Assembly (NCBI RefSeq): GCF_963583255.1
Contig: NC_084819.1
Span: 10,538,471-10,602,470, forward strand
Direction of reading: 5' to 3'
DNA from: Pyrus communis
Lineage: Eukaryota > Streptophyta > Magnoliopsida > Rosales > Rosaceae
DNA length: 64,000 bases
The position numbers were made by a program, and so were the translations under genes. Position 1 is the first letter of the stretch. Every line of letters begins with the position of its first letter. Positions 11,013 through 21,760 of this stretch are shown one piece after another. The notes beneath the pieces were generated by a model. The model saw only the letters and a program-made list of their open reading frames with translations. It was not told the DNA's origin and made no database searches.

Positions 11013-11454
11013 CGTATAAGTAGACATTGTGAGGGGCTCTTGGTTTCATCCTTGTAGACATTGTGAGGGACTCTTGGTTTGCTCTTTTGTGGGCTTATAA
11101 GTTAGTCATGGTTTGATAAATCTTATATTTCGCCGTTCCCAACTGCTTTGACTATTGTTCTAAGCCCCCATTCGCAAAAAGGGGAAGATTTATACCGTTA
11201 TCTAGTTCACTGTTTCTTACACTTTCAAACGCTAATTTCATGTTAATCACACAAACAAATGGAGATATAGGCTAGTATAAGAGTTAAACATTTACTAAAA
11301 AAGAAACGATATACATCTTCTTAGAAAAATGCATTTCGTCACCTTAACTTTTACGGTGTCAAAATCTAGTATAGATGTATGGGCTTAATGTGCACCTATT
11401 AAGAATAATTTAGGAGATGAAAGCATAATAATTGGTTATTCACGTAGAAATGCT

Positions 11455-11715
11455 TTAGTGAGAGTCTTGATGCGGATAATCATGTAATCTGTTGAAGCAT
11501 CTATAATTAGTGTTGAAAAATGATTAAAGGGTTGGTCTTTGTTCATGGAATTGATGGTTGAAATGCAACTAGTGTGAAAGAAAGACAAGTCGATTGCAAA
11601 ATACAATCAGTAGCTTTTGTTTCAAAGGGATAAAGTAATCACAATTCATGAATTCCATGTTGAAACCAATTTTCCATGGTTTATGGAAGCATTTTTTAGG
11701 TCAATGACCAAATAG
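11455..11715 (+). repeat. Diverged direct duplication, copy 2
   Basis: Second copy of the block at 10720-11012; the most similar part is 11640-11715. The two are about 735 bases apart. The stretch between (11013-11454) and the flanks (11716-12191) contain no gene that I can see. Confidence 0.55.
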
Positions 11716-13558
11716 AGAAAAAATACACTAAGCCCAAACATATGTATTAACTGTTAAGTCTTTTTATGAACTAGTCCACCACTTTATTGTTTGTCTAATT
11801 GTTTTTATACATTTACATTTATCCTTGTACCACATTCTCTCAAACAAAATGATAATTCCCTCATACATGGTTGGTCGTGGTCAATGCATGAACACTAAAG
11901 CTAAACAGACCACTGATTGAATTTAACAATAGACTGTCACTGCACATAGTCAGTCAACCGCATCGACCATGCACTTTGTTCAGGTGCTATAATTGCTGTA
12001 AATTATACTTTTGTAGTTTGTAGTGTTACCATCCGTTGTTTCTTACTACACCAAGACATCATGTCATCCAAGACAGAATAAGTACATTCATATTAGTTGA
12101 TTGACCCATTGTGTGATTCTAGAATAATCAGCATCATAGTAGCCAACTAGCCTGCTGTCTTTAAAATTTATTGTAAAATAAAATAAGGCTGCACTACCAG
12201 AAATTTGAGGTTGCCTTGCGAATTCTTAGGTGACAGAAAAAATTTTGGCAGGCAACCCTGACGTACACGACGAACATTGGCAGTGGTAGGGCAAAATAAG
12301 TCAAGGACATGGGTTGACTAAAAGGTCTTACACGACAAACACACTTCGTAGGCAATCAGAATATTCGCTTGGTAAACATTTGACGCCAAACAGGTAACTC
12401 TTTAGCCAACGAAGATGTGTCTCGTTGTGATAATTTAATTTACCTGACGGAGGTATTTGTTGGGATTTTTTTTTACCAAGGTGGTCAAACTTTCATTTGC
12501 CATGTGTCAAAACTGTCCACCGACCAAAATATTAACCGATGCGTGTATGGATTTAATCGACAGAGTGGTTCATCAGTTAAGCCTTCATTTGCAGTTTTTA
12601 AGTCCGTGCCTCCCTTCATTTTTCTCATCCATATTCATACATTCATTTTCCTCCACCATCTCTTGATTCTCCTCCCATCCTAAACCCTCAACACAAGTTA
12701 AAAAAATAAAATAAAAAAATAAAAAAAATAAAAAAGGCCTCATTAGCAAAGCATGTCTATTGTGGCTAGTGGTCTAGAGAGTTCATAGAGAGGATACTAC
12801 TGTAATGTGCAAGAACTTGGAGTGGAACCACCGTAACGTCGAAGGCGATAGTCAACACAGTCAAAGATGGTGGTGACCAAAGGTTACTTAGATGTTTTGC
12901 ATGGGGAAGAACATGAAGATGATACAACCGTAATGGGAGAAACGCCCTAAATCTCAAGGCTAGGCTGTTGAAGAAAAAAGGCTTAGCCCTATTTGTAAAG
13001 CTCAGGCGCAATCAAAGGCGTATCTGTTTGGCCAGGACTTAGAACATTTATGCATGGTCAAGAACCTAAGTGTATCTAAGTGGGCAGGGTTTCTACATGG
13101 GTAAGAATCATAGCATATCTGATTGGCCAGGACTAAGCATTTCTACAAGGTGCAAGAATCAAAGGATTGGGAGATATATGTAAACTTCCATATATTTACA
13201 GTATTACGAAATAGTTTGTAAAGTTGTAAATTGTATGGTTGAGCTTTTGTTCATGTAAATTTTCATTTTACTTAATGAAAAAGGAAACAAATTCGTCTAG
13301 TTTTCGTGTTATGGTATCTAATTCGACAAAAATATGGAACATCGTAACGTAAAAATTGAAGAATTTATGTTTTGATGATATTTAGAAAAAAGTTTGTAGG
13401 TGTAAGCTGAATTTATTAATACTATTTGGTCAAAAGTACACATTTCAAAGTGTCCCAAATACCCGAAGAAATGTGGCAATGTAGGAAACGAACATGTGTG
13501 TGTTGGGAATCTAATGGCACATCATTTCCCGACAAAACTCCATTGGGTAAACCTCCAA

Positions 13559-13897
13559 ACAACAACAACAAAGCATTATCTCACTAAATGGTGTCGGCTA
13601 TATAAATCCTAGAACGCCATTGTGCTTGGTTTGTGCCATGTCTTCTATTAGATCCAAGTAGTCCAAATCTATTCTTAGAGTCCTTATCCAAGTCTTCCTA
13701 AGTCTTCCTCTACCTCTTTAGCCCTAGGCCTTTGTCTCATACTCGCCTCTTTTAACCGGAGCATCTGTAGGTCTTTGTTTCACATGTCCAAACCACCTTA
13801 ACTGATTCTCTCTCATCTTATCTTCAATTTCAGCTACTCCTAATTTTCCTCGAATATCCTCATTCCTAAACTTGTATTTTCTCATGCGCCCACACAT
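13559..13897 (-). pseudogene. LINE reverse transcriptase C-terminus and 3' tail
   Basis: On the minus strand the frame reads [20 protein letters not shown] and then [20 protein letters not shown], the C-terminal pattern of plant RTE LINE open reading frames. The rest decays towards the tail. It continues to the right of the copia insertion at 19888. Confidence 0.75.
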
Positions 13898-13902
13898 CCA
13901 AC

Positions 13903-14154
13903 TAATAACCAATATAACAGAATTGCCACATGGCATTATCTAGAAGATGGGTTAGTTAATACAGGTAGAAGGGAACTGTTGTAATTAGTCCTTATGGGTA
14001 TATAAGGAGTAATAGGGTTCTCATTTGTAGTAAGAAAGCATTGTAAGAATTTCTGAAAGTATTAATACATTCTCTCTTTCTTCCTCTCTATCTCTCCTCA
14101 TCTTCTTCTTCGTTTCTGGTATCCATTGTTGTTCACAGCTTCTCTGTGTTAATA
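13903..14154 (+). repeat. 5' LTR of the young copia element
   Basis: 252 bp, starting TAATAACCAATAT and ending GTGTTAATA. It contains GGTATATAAGGAG, a TATA-like promoter, near 14010. Only one base differs from the 3' copy (GGGAACTG here, GGGTACTG there). Confidence 0.93.
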
Positions 14155-14169
14155 TGGTATCATTGCCGG
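14155..14169 (+). other. Primer binding site, tRNA-Met type
   Basis: TGGTATCATTGCCGG begins directly after the 5' LTR. The first eight bases match the complement of the initiator tRNA-Met 3' end used by most plant copia elements; the rest diverges. Confidence 0.75.
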
Positions 14170-14463
14170 TTTTGGCTAGTCGCCATTTTCGGTTCTGGTG
14201 AAGACTTCCGCTGGTTTGGGTGCTATCTTAAAGATTGGGTGCTCGAAGATTTGGGTGTTTGGTGGTTATCTGGAACGGTGTTCTTAGGAGATTTGGTGGT
14301 GCGTTTTTCAGCGAATCAGGTGTATTTGTTTCTTTCTTGGGGCTGTGATTCAATCTGTTGGAATTTGATTGAAGTTGGGTCAATTTGTTGGAATTCGATT
14401 AAAGCGAAGATTTGGGGTTTTTGGTAGAATCTTGATGTGTTGATTTCTGTTCTTGTTATTCTA

Positions 14464-14657
14464 TGTGTTTGTTCCTTGGAGTATCATTCTCTAGGACTTG
14501 TCGATTTAAAGAAGAAAGTGTCATTCTTTCTATGAATCTTGGAGTTTCAATCTCCTGAGCTGTGTTTGTTCCTTGGAGTATCATTCTCTAGGACTTGTCG
14601 ATTAAAACAAGAAAGTGCCATTCTTTCTATGAATCTTGGAGTTTCAATCTCCTGTGC
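14464..14657 (+). repeat. 97-bp direct repeat, two copies, in the copia leader
   Basis: 14464-14560 and 14561-14657 are tandem copies of a unit starting TGTGTTTGTTCCTTGG and containing GGAGTATCATTCTCTAGG and GGAGTTTCAATCTCCTG. They differ at a few positions. A third, partial GGAGTATCAATCTCCTG follows. It lies in the untranslated leader ahead of the gag start. Confidence 0.85.
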
Positions 14658-14845
14658 TGTGTTATATTGGAGTATCAATCTCCTGGTTTGGTGTCTTTAG
14701 TCGAAGTGTGCAATTTGGGTTGTGATTTGGAGTGTCATTCTCCTTACTTGGGTATTGTTTTGTGAATTTTTCGAAGTCAGTTGTGTGCTCCTTGTTTGGT
14801 AATTTTTTGGTTTGCTCAGAGTTGTGGTTGATTGAATTCTTTTCA

Positions 14846-17800
14846 ATGGCGTCTTCTTCATTCAAGATTGAGAATTTGTTGGGTATGCTGACTATAAAAC
14901 TTCGAGATGATAATTTTGCCAAATGGGCCTTTCAGTTTCAGTCGGTTCTTAAAGGGTACAAATTGTTTGGTCATTTTGATGGTACGATTGGTTGTCCATC
15001 AAAGTATGCCGTGAGTTCAGAGACTGGTGTTACAAGGGAGATTACCACAGCGTTTCTTGATTGGGAGTCTACTGATATGGCTCTTATTAGTCTGCTACTT
15101 GATACATTAACAGATGAGGAAATGGAGTATGTCTTGGGGTGCAGGACTGCCTTTGAAGCATGGTCAAATCTTGTTGAAAGATATGCTTCTGTTTCGAAGT
15201 CTCGGGTTAACCATTTGAAAACAGAGTTGCATACGATTCAGAAGGGGGCAGATAACATTGATAAATACTTGTTGCGTTTGAAGAATATCAGAGATCAGTT
15301 AATGGCTGCAGGGGAGACAGTTTCTGACAATGATATTATCATTGCTGGGCTGGCAGGTTTACCTAAGGAATATGGTGTTATTCGCACAGTTATCTTAGCA
15401 CGGGAATCTTCCATTACCTTAAGGGAATTTCGTGCTCAACTACTTGGAACTGAAAAGGAGATTGAAGGGGAAATGAATCTGCTGCCTCAGAATATGGCTG
15501 CTCTTTTTGTTCAGGGTTCTCAGTCTGGGCAGAATACTAGTTTGGGTTCTGTCATGTATGGAGGTGGATCTTCGAGTGGTGCATCTTCGTCAAATTCTCA
15601 ACACCATGCTCATATACCTGCTACTACAGCAGGCACTATTGTTCAGCAACCACAGGGTTCATTTAATAATGCTCATCAACATGGTATGGAGTCCCAGATG
15701 TTTGGTTCGAATACTTTTCCTCCAGGGCATCATGATCAATCTTGTGGATATGGTTTTGTAGCTCACTCTCATTCTGGTCAGCAGCATGGGTTCAAATCTC
15801 AGACCTATAATGGGGGTTACAGGGCTGGAAATGGTGGTCAATTCAGGAATAATAGCAGCAACTATAGAACTGGTAATAATTTCAGAGGACGAGGGTTTTA
15901 TGGTGGAAATAGTCCTTACTCTTCAGGGACAAGACAAGTTCAGAATGTTACTGGGTCGTGGTCCAGCAATACAGAAGCTAGAACAAATGTTGTAGTTGAG
16001 TGTCAAATCTGCAATAAAAGAGGTCATACTGCAATGAACTGTTTTCACAGAAATACAGGAAATACACCAGCTGGTTTCATTATGGAGTGTCAGATATGTG
16101 GGAAAAGAGGACATTCTGCGCTTGACTGTTTTCATCGGGCCAACTACACATATCAAGGTCAGCCACCTCCAGCCTCACTGTCTGCCATGAATGCACAACA
16201 AACATCTCAGGCTCCTCCTCAGGATTTGTGGATTGTGGATTCAGGTGCTTCACACCACATGACTGCAGATATAAATGCATTAAATCAAGTGGCTCCTTAT
16301 CAAGGGTCTGATAATATAACCATTGGTAATGGTTCAAGTCTACCAATTAAGCATATCGGTTCCTCTGCAATTCATACTCCTGATCATTCTCTTGTTCTCA
16401 GTAAAGTTTTTCATGTTCCAAATATTGCCAGAAATCTTCTTTCAGTTAAACAATTGTGTGCAGATAATAATAGTTGGTTTATATGTGATGAGTGTGAGTT
16501 CTTTGTGCAGGACAAGAAGACAAGGGAGGTGGTGTATCACGGAAAGAGTAAACCAGAAGAGTTATTTCAGATTCCAGTGGTTAAAGCTTCTAGAGGGCAT
16601 AAGTTTGTTACAAGAGATCCAGTGGCTTACTTGGGGAAACTGGTGAAATCAGATATTTGGCATCAAAGGTTGGGACACCCTGCACATGATATTGTGGCTG
16701 CAATGTTAAGGCAATCTAAGGTTTTACACAAGTTAGATGAGACTTATACTACTTGTATTTCTTGTATTAGGGGTAAAATGTCTAGGATACCTTTTCCTGT
16801 TAGAAATGACAGTTGTAGGGTTCCTTTTGAGAAAGTTTATACCGATGTTTGGGGTCCAACACCTGTAAAATCTGTGGAAGGTTTTCGATACTATGTACTT
16901 TTTGTCGATGAATATACCAGATTTACTTGGATATTTCCCATGTGCAACAAATCTGATGTGTTTGCAATTTTTCTCAAGTTCTATGCTTTCATTCATACTC
17001 AGTTTGGGTTAACAATTAAAGGTTTGCAAACAGATGGTGGAGGTGAATACACTAGCAAGCGGTTTACGTCCTTTTTGGCTGCAAAAGGCATTCTGCAGTT
17101 TATTTCTTGTCCTTACACACCTCAACAGAATGGGATTTCTGAGAGGAAACACAGACATGTGGTGGACACTGCTCTCACTTTGTTAAATGCTTCTGGTTTA
17201 AGTAGTGAGTTTTGGTACTTTGCTTGTGCTCATGCAGTTTTTCTGATTAATAAAATGCCGTGTAAAACCTTGTCTTTTAGTTCTCCCTATCAGCTACTAT
17301 ACAACAAAGTGCCTGAGGTACAGTCCTTAAGAATTTTTGGAACTGCTGTGTTTTCATGGATCAAGCCGTATAACAATCATAAATTGCAGTTTAAGTCCAA
17401 AATGTGTATCTTCTTAGGCTATGCAATGGGGTATAAGGGAGTAATATGTTATGATCAACAGTCTAAGAAATGCATTATATCACGGCATGTTATTTTTGAA
17501 GAGTCAATATTTCCAGCAAGGTTGGGGCCTTCTCACAGTGGTATGGCATCTGCTGAGACAGTCACTCAAACTAGCTCTGTGGTTATACCATTTCCTATTC
17601 CCATGAGGTCTACAAGGGGTCAATTTGAGCACGGTCAGCTATCACAGAATCACATTTGTGAAGACTCTTTAGCATCAACATCTCATGGTTCCTACTCTAC
17701 AACAAGTGATACACCAACTCCACCTCCTTTGCTTCCTGTCCTCGATACTACTCAACTTCAGGTATTATTACCTTTGTCTGAGCATTCATCTAGCACTGAT

Positions 17801-19582
17801 TCACATGTCTTACCTGTACACCAACCACTTCATCCTCGGATTCAAACTCGGTTACAAACAGGTGCTATTTCAAGAAAGAATTATGCAGCTCATTTGGCAA
17901 CTTTCCCTGAGTTAAATTCATTACAAATACTGGAGTCTTGCTCTGATATGTCCTGCTCTGGTTCGATTACTAGTGCATGTCCTGGAGTGTTTTCATTCCT
18001 AGCCGATATCACAGAACCTGAAGAACCTAAAACTTTTAGGGCAGCATCGTGTAAGTCTGAATGGCAACATGCTATGCAAGAAGAATATGATGCATTAAAG
18101 GCTCAAGGTACATGGGCTCTAGTTCCACCTCCATCTCACAGAACAATTGTAGGTAGCAAATGGGTGTATAAAATAAAGAAACATCCAGATGGAACAATTT
18201 CAAGGTATAAGGCTCGGTTAGTTGCTCAGGGGTACACTCAAGAACACGGGCTGGATTACTCAGAGACCTTCAGTCCTGTGGTCCGACACACTACTGTTCG
18301 ATTAATTCTTGTTTTAGCTGCACAGTTTGGTTGGAATCTGCGACAACTAGACATTAAAAATGCTTTTTTGCATGGTGATCTCGAGGAAGAGGTCTACATG
18401 CAGCAACCTCAAGGATTTGTGGATCCTTCTTGTCCAAGTTATGTGTGTAAACTCATTAAATCTCTATATGGCTTGAAACAAGCCCCGAGAGCCTGGAACT
18501 CGAAGTTCACGAGTTATCTTCCATCCCTTGGTTTCACAACTTCCTTATCTGATACAAGCTTATTTGTTAAAGTAGATAAAGGGGATATTGTTATCTTATT
18601 GCTCTATGTAGACGATATTATACTCACTGGTTCCAACCCTACAACAGTTCAAGCAGTGATCAGTGACCTTGCAGAAGTCTTTGATCTCAAAGACATGGGC
18701 AGATTATCTTATTTCTTGGGGTTGCAGATTCAGTATAAAGAAGATGGTTCATTGTTTATCAGCCAATCGAAATATGCTCAAGATCTCCTCAAGAAGGCAG
18801 CAATGGAGACATGTAAACCTACATCCACACCGTCTAAACCACATGCACAATTACTTGAACAAGAATGTGCTCTTCTCTCTGACCCACGTCATTATCGAAG
18901 TTTGGTCGGGGCTCTCCAATATTTGACCTTTACTCGGCCAGATCTTGCTCAGGCTGTTAACATGGTCTGTCAGTTTATGACTTCTCCGACTGATCTTCAT
19001 ATGCATCTTGTCAAACGCATTTTACGGTACCTGAAAGGAACACTTGAGTATGGTTTGCATTACAAAAAGAGCTTGGATTTCAATTTGCTGGCCTATTCTG
19101 ATTCCGACTGGGCAGCAGACATAAATACCCGACGTTCAATAACTGGTTTTGTGATTTATCTGGGCGATAATCCCATTTCATGGCAGTCTAAGAAGCAATC
19201 CACAGTATCTCGCAGCTCTACTGAGGCTGAATACAAAGCTTTAGCACATTCTGCAACTGATTTGTTTTGGATTCGATCTCTTCTCAAAGACATGCATCAG
19301 CAAATTTTGGTGCCTCCAGTACTTTACTGTGACAATCTGAGTGCTTTAGCTCTAAGCTCCAATCCTGTCTTTCATTCGAAGATCAAACATCTTGATACCG
19401 ACTATCATTTTGTTCGTGAAAAGGTCCAACGGGGTGATTTACTTGTCCAATATATACCTACTGAAGAACAGGTTGCAGATGTATTCACCAAAGGCCTGCA
19501 TGGTCCTGTGTTTGTAAAGCACTGCCGACACCTTGCTCTTGCTGTTTCAGGTCCAGTTTTAGATCCCGTTTTAGGTGTTTAG
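14846..19582 (+). CDS. Copia gag-pol polyprotein (gag, protease, integrase, RT, RNase H)
   Basis: 1578 aa from the MASSSFKIENLLG methionine; the frame is open 38 codons further upstream, but copia gag normally begins here. Domains in order: UBN2-type gag; two CCHC zinc knuckles (about residues 386 and 415: CQICNKRGHTAMNC, CQICGKRGHSALDC); aspartic protease VDSGASHHMT (Asp 465); GAG-pre-integrase HQRLGHPAHD; integrase with D667, D730 and E766 (DD35E spacing); reverse transcriptase with LLYVDDIILTG (about 1253-1255); RNase H with SDSDWAAD (about 1419), SSTEAEYKAL and YCDN. No stop or frameshift. Gene order protease-integrase-RT marks it as copia. The polyprotein would be cut by its own protease in cytoplasmic particles. 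It is probably silenced in the host, but nothing in the sequence shows that. Confidence 0.96.
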   Translation: MASSSFKIENLLGMLTIKLRDDNFAKWAFQFQSVLKGYKLFGHFDGTIGCPSKYAVSSETGVTREITTAFLDWESTDMALISLLLDTLTDEEMEYVLGCRTAFEAWSNLVERYASVSKSRVNHLKTELHTIQKGADNIDKYLLRLKNIRDQLMAAGETVSDNDIIIAGLAGLPKEYGVIRTVILARESSITLREFRAQLLGTEKEIEGEMNLLPQNMAALFVQGSQSGQNTSLGSVMYGGGSSSGASSSNSQHHAHIPATTAGTIVQQPQGSFNNAHQHGMESQMFGSNTFPPGHHDQSCGYGFVAHSHSGQQHGFKSQTYNGGYRAGNGGQFRNNSSNYRTGNNFRGRGFYGGNSPYSSGTRQVQNVTGSWSSNTEARTNVVVECQICNKRGHTAMNCFHRNTGNTPAGFIMECQICGKRGHSALDCFHRANYTYQGQPPPASLSAMNAQQTSQAPPQDLWIVDSGASHHMTADINALNQVAPYQGSDNITIGNGSSLPIKHIGSSAIHTPDHSLVLSKVFHVPNIARNLLSVKQLCADNNSWFICDECEFFVQDKKTREVVYHGKSKPEELFQIPVVKASRGHKFVTRDPVAYLGKLVKSDIWHQRLGHPAHDIVAAMLRQSKVLHKLDETYTTCISCIRGKMSRIPFPVRNDSCRVPFEKVYTDVWGPTPVKSVEGFRYYVLFVDEYTRFTWIFPMCNKSDVFAIFLKFYAFIHTQFGLTIKGLQTDGGGEYTSKRFTSFLAAKGILQFISCPYTPQQNGISERKHRHVVDTALTLLNASGLSSEFWYFACAHAVFLINKMPCKTLSFSSPYQLLYNKVPEVQSLRIFGTAVFSWIKPYNNHKLQFKSKMCIFLGYAMGYKGVICYDQQSKKCIISRHVIFEESIFPARLGPSHSGMASAETVTQTSSVVIPFPIPMRSTRGQFEHGQLSQNHICEDSLASTSHGSYSTTSDTPTPPPLLPVLDTTQLQVLLPLSEHSSSTDSHVLPVHQPLHPRIQTRLQTGAISRKNYAAHLATFPELNSLQILESCSDMSCSGSITSACPGVFSFLADITEPEEPKTFRAASCKSEWQHAMQEEYDALKAQGTWALVPPPSHRTIVGSKWVYKIKKHPDGTISRYKARLVAQGYTQEHGLDYSETFSPVVRHTTVRLILVLAAQFGWNLRQLDIKNAFLHGDLEEEVYMQQPQGFVDPSCPSYVCKLIKSLYGLKQAPRAWNSKFTSYLPSLGFTTSLSDTSLFVKVDKGDIVILLLYVDDIILTGSNPTTVQAVISDLAEVFDLKDMGRLSYFLGLQIQYKEDGSLFISQSKYAQDLLKKAAMETCKPTSTPSKPHAQLLEQECALLSDPRHYRSLVGALQYLTFTRPDLAQAVNMVCQFMTSPTDLHMHLVKRILRYLKGTLEYGLHYKKSLDFNLLAYSDSDWAADINTRRSITGFVIYLGDNPISWQSKKQSTVSRSSTEAEYKALAHSATDLFWIRSLLKDMHQQILVPPVLYCDNLSALALSSNPVFHSKIKHLDTDYHFVREKVQRGDLLVQYIPTEEQVADVFTKGLHGPVFVKHCRHLALAVSGPVLDPVLGV

Positions 19583-19630
19583 CTATTTCAAACTTCACCT
19601 GGCAGATCCATGTTCAGTTTGAGGGGGGAG

Positions 19631-19882
19631 TAATAACCAATATAACAGAATTGCCACATGGCATTATCTAGAAGATGGGTTAGTTAATACAGGTAGAAGG
19701 GTACTGTTGTAATTAGTCCTTATGGGTATATAAGGAGTAATAGGGTTCTCATTTGTAGTAAGAAAGCATTGTAAGAATTTCTGAAAGTATTAATACATTC
19801 TCTCTTTCTTCCTCTCTATCTCTCCTCATCTTCTTCTTCGTTTCTGGTATCCATTGTTGTTCACAGCTTCTCTGTGTTAATA
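19631..19882 (+). repeat. 3' LTR of the young copia element
   Basis: 252 bp, preceded by the polypurine tract GAGGGGGGAG (19621-19630). It ends TTAATA and is followed by the TSD CCAAC. Transcripts should end within it. Confidence 0.93.
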
Positions 19883-19887
19883 CCAAC

Positions 19888-20381
19888 AAAGTATTCTCAT
19901 CCATTACACTCATTTTGTGTACGTGTTGATACTTCATTGCCCAATATTATGTGCCACGAAGCATTGCCAACCTTATTCCCATCCTATAAAAAATTTCCTT
20001 GAGCTTTAGTGGCATAGGACGGTCGCGCAATACACCTAATGCAGTCTTCCACTTCGTCCATCTAGTTTGTGTTCTATGGTTAACGTCTCCATCCAATTCT
20101 CCGTTCTTTTGCAAGATAGATCCAATGTAACAAAAGCATTAGCTCTTTAGTACTTCTTGATCTCCATTCCTCGTCCCTAACTCATTTGCACCTTCGTTCC
20201 TACTTAACTTGCACTCTATATACTTTGTCTTTGACCTACTTAGGCAAAGTCCTTTAGATTCCAACACTTCCCGCTAAAAGTTAAGCTTCGCATTTACTTC
20301 CTCATGAGCTTCATCTATCAACACTATATCGTCTGCAAAAAACATACACCAAGGAATATCATCTTGAATATGTTCGTCGGA
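19888..20381 (-). pseudogene. LINE reverse transcriptase fragment with FADD active site
   Basis: The minus strand holds DIPWCMFFADDIVLIDEAHE, the catalytic box of LINE reverse transcriptase with its Asp pair, and HEEVNAKLNF, then a stop. Downstream, in fragments, come motifs such as KYIECKLSRNEG and the linker that leads into KYQHVHKMSV. The 5' end is cut just before the active-site region, consistent with incomplete reverse transcription at insertion. The catalytic core alone is not functional. Confidence 0.75.
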
Positions 20382-20564
20382 TAAACCTCCAACAGTCAAA
20401 AAGTCAAGGCTCATATTTCCAAAATGGGAAAAGTACCCAATCATCATCAAGGGAATCAACTGACATAAAGGATTACCTGACGAACCTCCATTGGGAAAAA
20501 CTTGGAAGGTCAATCAATGCTTGCAGATATCACATCACCGGCCTAGGGACTACTGACAAAGTAA

Positions 20565-20590
20565 TTACCTGACGAACTTTCGTCAGGTAA
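20565..20590. promoter_or_regulatory. Perfect 12-bp-arm palindrome of the subterminal motif
   Basis: TTACCTGACGAA, then CT, then TTCGTCAGGTAA: two copies of the recurring motif head to head with a two-base centre. A single copy lies at 20473, about 90 bases away. A transposase-binding role is inferred from the placement only. Confidence 0.6.
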
Positions 20591-20879
20591 AGCTAATTAG
20601 TCAAAAGTTGAATTGTATTTTTTTCAATGTGACACAAATATTCACCGCACATGTGGACAAACTCCACCAACATTATACTTAAGCAACGAAGGTTCGTTAG
20701 GTAAGCGATATGCATTCACTATAAATATATTTCTTGTTTTTTACTTTTCTAGTGTTTCCTCCTACTAACCACATGCATTGTACGAAGCTAGGGTAAATGA
20801 TCCAACCGTCAAAAACATTTGCATAGATTTGGACATCATGTAGGCAAAAAATCACAAAAAAGAACATTTGGAGATTAGT

Positions 20880-21760
20880 AAATAGGTCGAAACTTTCAAA
20901 AGTTACAAACAAAAATTCACAACTTAATGGTTATTTTAGATCCGATTAGGATCATCTTTTGCAAATACAATCGTAAACCCCACAAGATTACGATCAACGT
21001 TCCCGACGATGCATTAAGTACTTTACAAAAGTGGAGTAAACAAAAACCTTGTATTATACTTAGTGGAAGTGTGGAAGAAACACTCAGTGTTTTGGTTTTG
21101 AAGCTTTTGATAGGGACACACATTGTACAAAACTAGTGTACACGGCCCAACTGTAAAAAAACGTTTGCATAGACTTGGAGGTCACATACGCAAAAAATAA
21201 AAATAAAAACGTTTGCAAATTAATCAATAGGCCACAAACTTTCAACGGTTATAAACAAAAATTCACAATTTAATGGTCATTTTAGGTCCGATTAGGATCA
21301 TTTTTTGCAAATACAATCGTCTACCCCACAAGATTAAGATCAACATTCCTGATGATGCATTAAGTACTTTACAAATATGGACCAAACAAACATCTTGTAT
21401 TATACTTAGTGGAAGTGTAGAAGAAACACAACGTTTTGGTTTTGAAGCTTTTGAAGGGGACACAAATTGTAAGAAACTAGTGTGCACTGCCCAACTGTGA
21501 AAAAGACATTTGCATAGACTTGGAGATCACATACATAAAAAATAAAATAAAAATTCTGGAGATTAGTAAATAGGTCGCAAACTTTCTATGGTTTGAAATA
21601 AAAATTCATGATTTAACGATCGCTTTAGATCTAATTAGGATCAATTTTTGCAAATACAATCGTCAACCCTACAAGATTAAGATCAACGTTCCCAATGATG
21701 CATTAATTATTTTAGGAAAAGTGGAGCAACAAAAACTCTATATTATATAATTTTCAACAT
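20880..21760. repeat. Three-copy tandem repeat, period about 346 bp
   Basis: The block ACAAACAAAAATTCACAA...TTAATGG occurs at about 20904, 21250 and, diverged, 21596. ACTTAGTGGAAGTGT and CCGATTAGGATCAT recur at the same spacing (345-346). The repeat lies within the candidate CACTA-like region. Related motifs with the same period form the array at 40910-42625. No coding capacity is evident. Confidence 0.85.

Larger units (their letters stand above)
13903..19882 (+). mobile_element. Full-length, probably young copia LTR retrotransposon
   Basis: Two 252-bp LTRs that differ at a single base, a 5-bp TSD (ccaac at 13898-13902 and 19883-19887), a tRNA-Met-type primer site, a polypurine tract and one uninterrupted polyprotein frame: all parts of an autonomous copia element, 5980 bp. 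The LTR ends are TA...TA rather than TG...CA. One difference in 252 gives K of about 0.004; with an assumed 1.3e-8 substitutions per site per year this is roughly 0.15 million years. It inserted in the LINE RT region, so it is younger than the LINE. Confidence 0.95.
13559..20381 (-). mobile_element. RTE-type LINE, 5'-truncated, split by a copia element
   Basis: A minus-strand non-LTR retrotransposon. Its 3' end at 13559 is a (TTG)n-type tail (plus strand ACAACAACAAAG), and its truncated 5' end is at 20381. The same 11 bases, TAAACCTCCAA, flank both ends (13548-13558 and 20382-20392), a good target site duplication. The middle is occupied by a complete copia element (13903-19882). Without it the LINE fragment is about 840 bases long. 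Confidence 0.8.

Noticed and set aside
12417..12683. Two overlapping ORFs of 69-88 codons
   Set aside because: Phe/Ile/Leu-rich frames from T-rich DNA in the CACTA-like subterminal region; no domain.
20880..21760. CRISPR-like array
   Set aside because: Units are about 346 bp, directly adjacent and without short conserved repeats and unique spacers; this is plant nuclear DNA.
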